A DNA stretch of 64,000 nt from Nilaparvata lugens (taxonomy: Eukaryota > Arthropoda > Insecta > Hemiptera > Delphacidae), in NCBI RefSeq assembly GCF_014356525.2, contig NC_052507.1, positions 36,940,716-37,004,715 on the forward strand, read 5' to 3'. This document shows, piece after piece, positions 58,490 to 64,000 of the stretch; the first letter of the stretch is position 1; each line of letters starts with the position of its first letter. Under the pieces are notes generated by a model that saw nothing but the letters and a program-made list of their open reading frames with translations, had not been told where the DNA came from and did not search any database. Position numbers and translations under genes: made by a program.

Positions 58490-60942
58490 CTATAAGAGTC
58501 TTTGAACATGATGGTGATGATTTATTATATAGTTTCTCAATTTTCCCAATCAATTATACGATTTCGGTGCAAATCGCTGTTCCTTATGTACCAGGGCGCA
58601 TTCACGATGTTCCGCAGTACTTTGTTTTGGAATGTTTGAATCTGACTGATGTTAGACATCTTGATATGCTCTTTCCATTTCAACTTGGCGTCAAGAGTCA
58701 TTCCAAGGTATTTTGCTGTGTTGCTGTGTGGTACTACATTCCCATTCAGATTTATTCGAATCGGGTCATTAATAATTTTGTTTGTGAAGTTGATATGAAT
58801 AGACTTCATCTCATTTAATCGAATTCTCCATTTTTTGGTCCAGTCACTAAATCTGTTGCTAGCATTCTGTAGTTTTGTGGCTGCTTCTTGTACTGTTTCC
58901 CCTTCTGCCAGTATTGCAGTATCATCAGCAAAAGTAGCTATTGTCACTGCATCAAATTCAGGAAGATCGCTTGTGTACAGCACATAAAGAACTGGTCCAA
59001 GAACACTACCCTGTGGAACTCCAGCCCTTATTTCCTTCAATTCGGAGACGTCGTCACCTTGTTTTACTCTGAATAATCTGTTGTTGATGTTTGATTTTAA
59101 AAGTTTTACAAGTTGAGTGGGGAGAATTTTATGAAGTTTAATGATCAGTCCTTCATGCCACACTTTGTCAAATGCCTGTTCCACATCAAGGAAGATTGCT
59201 GAACATATCGATTTTTTCTCTAATGACTTCTCTATTACATTGGTGATTCTATGTACTTGGTCCAGGGTTGAGTGCTTCTACCTGAAACCAAATTGATAGG
59301 CTGGTATCAGATTCCTGCTACTTATGATGGGAGTCAATCTCTTCATTAGCAATTTCTCAAAAAGCTTTGAAATTAAAGGTAGAAGAGATATTGGGCGGTA
59401 TGATTTTGCTTCTTGAAGACATTTCCCAGGCTTTTGCAACATAATGACTTCTGCCACCTTCCAAATCGTAGGAAAATGCTGTAATCGGAGTGATGCATCG
59501 AATAAGTATGTTAGCATGGCAATACCTTTCCTTGGAAGTTTCTTCAAGATTTCACCTGTAATCAGATCAAACCCAGGTGCTTTTTTGGTATTCATATTAT
59601 ATTTTATTTCTTCTTGAACCTCATTTATAGAAACTGGATCAATCTCTGTATCTGAATCATCCATTATATCTTCTTCAGGATCAATTTCAGATTGAATGTT
59701 GTTTGGCTGGAAGATTTCTTCTAGATGATTAGCAAATAAATCTGCCTTTTCTCTGTTATTTCTTGCCCAAGTACCATCTGGTTTTCTAATTGGAGGGGAT
59801 TGTAATATTGGCTGCTTAATTCTTGTTGTTGCTTTCCATAATGAATAATCTGTACTGGCATCAGCTGTCAAATTTTGAAGGTAGTTATTAATGGATTCCT
59901 CAGTTAGTTTCCTTATCTCTCTTCTCAATTGTTGTGTTTTGTTATTCAAGATATTTTTGTCAGCAGGATCACGAGTTTGTTGCCATCTACTTCTTGCCCT
60001 TCGTTTTTCTAAAACAAGTTGACGAATCTCCAGAGGGTAATTGCATCCTTTTGTTTTCCTGGTATATTGTCTGGTGTTTTTCCAGGCTGATTTCTCTAGA
60101 TTTGCCACATGAAATTTTCTGCGGCTTCATCTAGCTGCTCAGTTGATCTAAGTGGAATATTCAAGTTGATTTCATTCTCCAAATCCACTTTAAAAGCTTC
60201 CCAGTCTGTTGTACTGTTGACTAACATTGGTCTGTCTTCTTTCTTTATTATTCGTTCACTAAGTGTGAGAATTACAGCTAAATGATCAGAATCCAGGTCA
60301 AAGCTCTCTTCAATGTCGATGAAATTACTGGATATTCTCTTTGTTATGAAGAAATCTAGAAGATCTGTAGTTTTATTCAAATCTGTTGGCCAATACAGGT
60401 GTCCCTGTTGAATGGAATTCGCAGCCCAGCTCCTGGATAGCCTCTCTGAGTTCTTTTCCTTTGGTAGTCGTGAGTCTTGAACCCCAATCCTTATGCTTGG
60501 CATTAAAATCTCCACCCACTATGAATCTATCTCCAAGCTGATGAAGAATATTTGTATAATCATTTTTCTTTAAATTGTAACGTGGTGGAAAATATGCAGC
60601 TCCAACAAGTATTTTCTGGTTGATGGACTCTATTCCAACTACAGTTAGCTGTATTTCATTACTTTGAATACTGAAGTCTTCATAGTGTTTAATACTCTCC
60701 TTCACTATTACAGCACTTCCACCTCTTGCTTGATTTTGAGGATGAATAGTTTCGTAAACATTATATCCATTGATTTTGAAGTGAGTCTGCTCAGTTGAAT
60801 GGGTTCCAGAGATGAGGCAAACATCTATATTTCGTGTCTTTAGAAATATTTCTATTTCTTGTTTTCTATTATTATTGATATTATTTATTCCATTGGCATT
60901 CCAGGTAGCAATCCTTATATCTTGTTGGCTCGCAATATTCAT
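58490..60942 (-). pseudogene. LINE ORF2: endonuclease and reverse transcriptase
   Basis: ORF2 nicks the target and copies the LINE RNA into it. From an ATG at 60940-60942 the endonuclease reads IATWNANGI, GGSAVIVK, GGDFNAKHKDWGSR and SDHLAV (the last after a frame change near 60400-60510). RT shows SYRPISLLP, QFGFR, GVPQGSVLGP and FADDTAIL, the catalytic Asp pair. Defects: frame changes near 60400 and 60100, an in-frame TAG at 59278-59280 right after QFGFR, an apparent internal deletion of several tens of codons between KWKEHIK and SNISQIQTFQNK, and a final frame change near 58540, after which the frame ends at 58490-58492. Motifs and domain order fit the Jockey clade. Confidence 0.9.
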
Positions 60943-61817
60943 TTTCTAGTTTTCTTCTCGATACTCTTACTCTTCCCTTCCAAGCTGTCAAGTCGTCCAG
61001 AAAGAATATTTAAACTGTTCAAAATTTCTTGCAAAACCTTATTGACTTCAACTGGTTGTTGTTGTTGTTGTTGCTTTGGTTGGCTCTCCTGTTGTAGGCT
61101 TGGAGTGGGTTTCGTTACTTGGGAATAGGATATTTCTCCAGTGTACTTTTTTGAAGTGAAGTTTCTCTGTTTAGTTGTATGTGGTACTTCGCTACTTCTT
61201 TTAACTAGGTTTTCTTTTTCAGTTCTTCTTCTCTGAAGTTCTTCAGCGATGAGACAGCCTCTGTAGTTAGCTGGGTGAGCCTCAGCACAATTGAAACATT
61301 TGGCTGGGGTTTCTTTAGCCTTAGTACACGAAATAGTCCAGTGTTTTCCAGCACACTTCACACACACAGGTTCATGTTGACAGTATGTCTGTGTATGACC
61401 AAACCGTTGACAACGTTTACTCTGTGGAATCATTTTATTACTTCTAATTGATTCAATTTTCACTTTCATGTAGCAAATATGTTTAATTTCAAATATTCTT
61501 TTTGTATCTTCTGTATTCTTGAATGTTAACATGAACATTGGAAGTCTGATAATGTGTTCTTTTCCATCTTTCTTCACTTTTTTCATCTTGTTGACAGCAC
61601 TGATTATTTGAAAGCCTCTGCTTAGAAGATCGTTCTTTATATCCTCTGGATCGCATGATGGATGAAGCTCTTTAGCCATGACACGAATTGGACGAGTTTG
61701 TTTATTTTCGTACGTGTGCCATTCATATTTAGCTTCATTCAAAATCTTAGTTAAATCTCTGTATTCATGTTCAGTTTCAACATTCAATTTTAGCTGGTTG
61801 TTGTTCATGTGGTTCAT
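60939..61817 (-). CDS. LINE ORF1: Gag-like RNA-binding protein
   Basis: ORF1 proteins of Jockey elements bind the LINE RNA. The frame is intact for 292 codons from an ATG at 61815-61817 (begins MNHMNNNQLKLN) to a TGA at 60939-60941. It has a middle domain with the wording of Gag PRE-type regions (ELHPSCDPEDIKNDLLSRGF) and then a Cys/His series: CQRFGHTQTYC, CVKCAGKHWTISC and CFNCAEAHPANYRGC, three knuckle-like motifs. A Gln run (QQQQQQQP) comes before a Lys-rich C-terminus. An upstream in-frame ATG at 61877 lies inside the hAT element and is not the natural start. The stop codon overlaps the ORF2 start as ATGA. Confidence 0.9.
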   Translation of the reverse strand: MNHMNNNQLKLNVETEHEYRDLTKILNEAKYEWHTYENKQTRPIRVMAKELHPSCDPEDIKNDLLSRGFQIISAVNKMKKVKKDGKEHIIRLPMFMLTFKNTEDTKRIFEIKHICYMKVKIESIRSNKMIPQSKRCQRFGHTQTYCQHEPVCVKCAGKHWTISCTKAKETPAKCFNCAEAHPANYRGCLIAEELQRRRTEKENLVKRSSEVPHTTKQRNFTSKKYTGEISYSQVTKPTPSLQQESQPKQQQQQQPVEVNKVLQEILNSLNILSGRLDSLEGKSKSIEKKTRK

Positions 61818-61823
61818 TTTATG

Positions 61824-62979
61824 TAGGGATGTCAATCCCGGGATCCCGGGATCCCGAATCCCGGGATCCCGGTCCATTTTTGATACCTAACAATCCCGGG
61901 ATTTTTCAGCGTTAATCCCGGGATTTTCGGGATTGAAAACCTGAAATTGGGAATCATATTTTTCCAAAAACATTTCAATATGGAATTTATTATGGTGATG
62001 AATATGAGTTTCTACAACTAATTTATTGTTCTAAGTGTTTGACTAATTTATTTTACCGGCACAGTCTACAGTTGCATATACATAATAATGATTGTATACT
62101 GTAGCCTACTTTTTACTGGCTTAATAGAATTCGCATTATTAGTTGGCATAATTGGCAGAATGGTTGTTGTCTGGTTGTTATGCCTCTACGTTTGTTTCTG
62201 TTTACACAGCACCACAATTACCAGTCTAGACGGCGCAATATTTGAAATAGTGCTGATGGCATTTCCTTGAAATGCATTCCGAACTTTGAAAAGACTTCAG
62301 AAATCAGAAATAAAAAAGCACTAACGATTCACTCTCTGTCTAATTATTCCTCTCCTCTTCTCTTTCTCTATCATAGGTAGAATATCTAGTTGAAGTAAAT
62401 ATTATAGTTGGCTCTACGAAATTTCATTTAGTAGTGTAGTGGTTCAGCTTTCGCGTTGTCTGGTCGGTATGGCGTTACGGTCTTACAAAAAGTATTCTAT
62501 TTTATTATAAATATTATTAATTCAAGTGATATTAATTCATTTTACAGTATTTGACGCAATTAAAGTGTGAGCTCTATCCCGTCCTGATGTAGGATAGAAA
62601 TGCTTTTGTCTACATAAAAAAGACTCTGATGAGTTGTCTTGCTTTCCTCAGTTCTCACTATCATCTAGGATACAGCAAATTTAAGGTGGGAAATGTAATA
62701 AAACAGTTACTCCTATAATCTTGAAAACATTTATAGAAATAGAATGTTCAATTTTAATATTATTCCCAAGTATATTTTTCATTTTAATAATAGCCTCTCC
62801 CTCTTTAATGGGCCCTTTTTCATCTCCACACACTGTTACTGAACATGTAATTGGAGAGGAACAATTGGTTAAAAATGCATTAAACTGATTTTTGCCAATC
62901 CCGGGATCAGTCCCGGGATCGATATTGGATAATCCCGAAATACCGGGATTGGAAATCAGTCCCGGGATTGACATCCCTA
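61824..62979. mobile_element. hAT-type element with 8-bp target duplication
   Basis: Inverted ends TAGGGATGTCAATCCCGGGA and TCCCGGGATTGACATCCCTA, flanked by ATTTTATG at 61816-61823 and 62980-62987. Eight-base duplications mark hAT insertions. Subterminal regions are packed with ATCCCGGG words in both orientations (61836-61930 and 62898-62970), likely transposase-binding repeats. The 1.16-kb interior has no transposase, so it is non-autonomous. It sits inside the LINE, and so is younger than the LINE copy. Confidence 0.92.
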
Positions 62980-62987
62980 ATTTTATG

Positions 62988-63190
62988 TGACCTGTGAGAT
63001 AAGACGATTGGCAGCCCATCATGAGTCACGTCTTCGTCAACACGACAACACCGAAGTCATCCAACTACTAGACAACACTGAACTCACTAGGAGGTTGAAG
63101 AGAACAAAGCCCTTCGAGTTGGTGTAGTGCTAGTGGAGTGATTTAAGTATATTGAATAAAAGTGTAGTGAAATAATTTAAAGTAGTGAAA
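62988..63190 (-). other. presumed 5' leader of the LINE, split off by hAT
   Basis: On the minus strand this runs directly into the target duplication and, across the hAT element, into the ORF1 start. It is moderately GC-rich compared with the surroundings (TCAGTGTTGTCTAGTAGTTG, GACTTCGGTGTTGTCG). Its own right-hand limit is not visible; 63190 is a guess from the change in composition. Confidence 0.5.
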
Positions 63191-64000
63191 TTATAGATTG
63201 GAACTGTAGGCTTCACTGGAAGACTTTAGCAATAAAAATTAATTTAGGATAAGAAATAACAGAACAAAATTAATGGTTAGTCCTAGTGACTAGTTTTAAT
63301 AGAAATAACAAAAAAAAATTATACAATTTTTCTTTAGATGCCATCATTTGCTACTGTACAGGAGACAGATGTACCTGAAAGGTTGGTACAGAGAAGGCTA
63401 GTTTTCAACAAAAGAGCAAGGTAGGATCATGAATATGAAGGCATTATTATGCTTTCAATTTTGCAAACCGGCGACAGTTGAAACAAGGGGCCTGCTTGTA
63501 AAACCTCTTTGTGATGGACAATTTCTGGCCAGCGCATCGCTCACTATTACACTCTCTCACTCTTTCTTTCATTTCCCTCTCGCTCTCTCTTTGTTCCTAC
63601 TCCTCTCCCTCCCGCCACCGTCCAAAGCTCATCATCATCATCACAGAAAATGGAAATCTTATTAGCCCCGACAGGTACTCCTGGCACAACAAAAAATTGT
63701 CGGCCGTTTGTTCTTTTTGCAGGGACAATTTTTGAAAAGCAGTTGTCAGAGGTACAATGAGCAGGAGCTTGGTGGAAGAGGGAGGGGGCAATAACAGGCA
63801 AGAGATAGTCGCAGAAAAACCCATTCTCATAACATCAAAGAAACGACCGAATTTCAATTAACACTGCTGCGGTGTGTGTAGGAGTGCGTATCAATTCAAG
63901 GAATTTATATAAAGAGTTGCTCTATATATGAAGAGAAACTTAATAATTATTGCTTACTAAGTTACATATTCCTACGTCACACTCTTTATCGTTATAGTTA
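63190..64000. other. no gene seen
   Basis: Mixed sequence with CTCTCTCACTCTTTC-type pyrimidine runs near 63545-63600. Four overlapping open frames of 74-86 codons on both strands have no recognisable motif. Confidence 0.45.

Larger units (their letters stand above)
58450..63190 (-). mobile_element. Jockey-clade LINE, interrupted by a hAT element
   Basis: A non-LTR retrotransposon reading leftwards: a 5' segment right of the hAT insertion (62988 to perhaps 63190), ORF1 with gag-like zinc knuckles, and ORF2 with an apurinic-type endonuclease and reverse transcriptase. A TTTATT at 58458-58463 gives AATAAA on the sense strand just past the ORF2 end. No poly(A) tail or target duplication was found, so the 3' and 5' limits are approximate. 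The copy is defective. Confidence 0.88.

Overview
The window looks like a stretch of intergenic, transposon-packed nuclear DNA from an insect. The background is AT-rich, and it holds microsatellites, a Jockey-type LINE, a rosa-like mariner, hAT elements, Helitron-like elements, foldback elements and a very large Gypsy-type LTR retrotransposon. A hemipteran such as a planthopper is my best guess from the general look of the interspersed repeats; no single host gene proves it. I found no convincing complete host protein-coding gene. The only host-exon candidate is a 34-codon open segment ending at a GTAAGT donor near 51.4 kb.

Region by region. (1) 669-15789: one Gypsy-type element of about 15.1 kb, lying on the minus strand. 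Its LTRs are at 669-2406 and 13422-15789, flanked by a possible 4-bp target duplication (CTGT), with a tRNA-Lys-type primer-binding site at 13400-13417. Reading leftwards come a gag remnant, two successive retropepsin-like domains, RT with YLDD, RNase H, integrase, an AT-rich island, an unidentified third ORF, and about 2.6 kb packed with some 85 short inverted-repeat modules. Each LTR also carries a GC-rich tandem array of about 147 bp per unit. The coding parts are broken by many single-base frameshifts. (2) 15.8-29 kb: AT-rich DNA with a partly inverted repeat pair, a microsatellite-bearing interspersed element, a diverged tandem pair and a purine-rich block. (3) 29.0-32.5 kb: 48-bp tandem repeats beside a 3.2-kb foldback element with arms of about 775 bp. 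(4) 32.5-43.7 kb: a second microsatellite-bearing element, a hAT MITE with a clear 8-bp target duplication, a TIR MITE and two near-perfect hairpins. (5) 43.7-49 kb: CTT arrays alternating with a recently duplicated 1.06-kb unit, plus Helitron-like pieces. (6) 50.8-56 kb: the exon candidate, a rosa-type (DD41D) mariner remnant with arms of about 550 bp, and a Helitron-like element with both ends. (7) 58.4-63.2 kb: a Jockey-clade LINE on the minus strand, with an ATGA overlap between ORF1 and ORF2 and a hAT element inserted exactly at the ORF1 start codon.

The most unusual feature is the hairpin array inside the Gypsy element. Read on the element's sense strand, most modules are a 4-bp stem closed by a GNRA-type tetraloop. 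Stem changes are often compensated and seven of the eight possible GNRA loops occur, which suggests selection or amplification acting on a folded single-stranded form. All calls are from reading the sequence by eye; element families and boundaries without target duplications are approximate.
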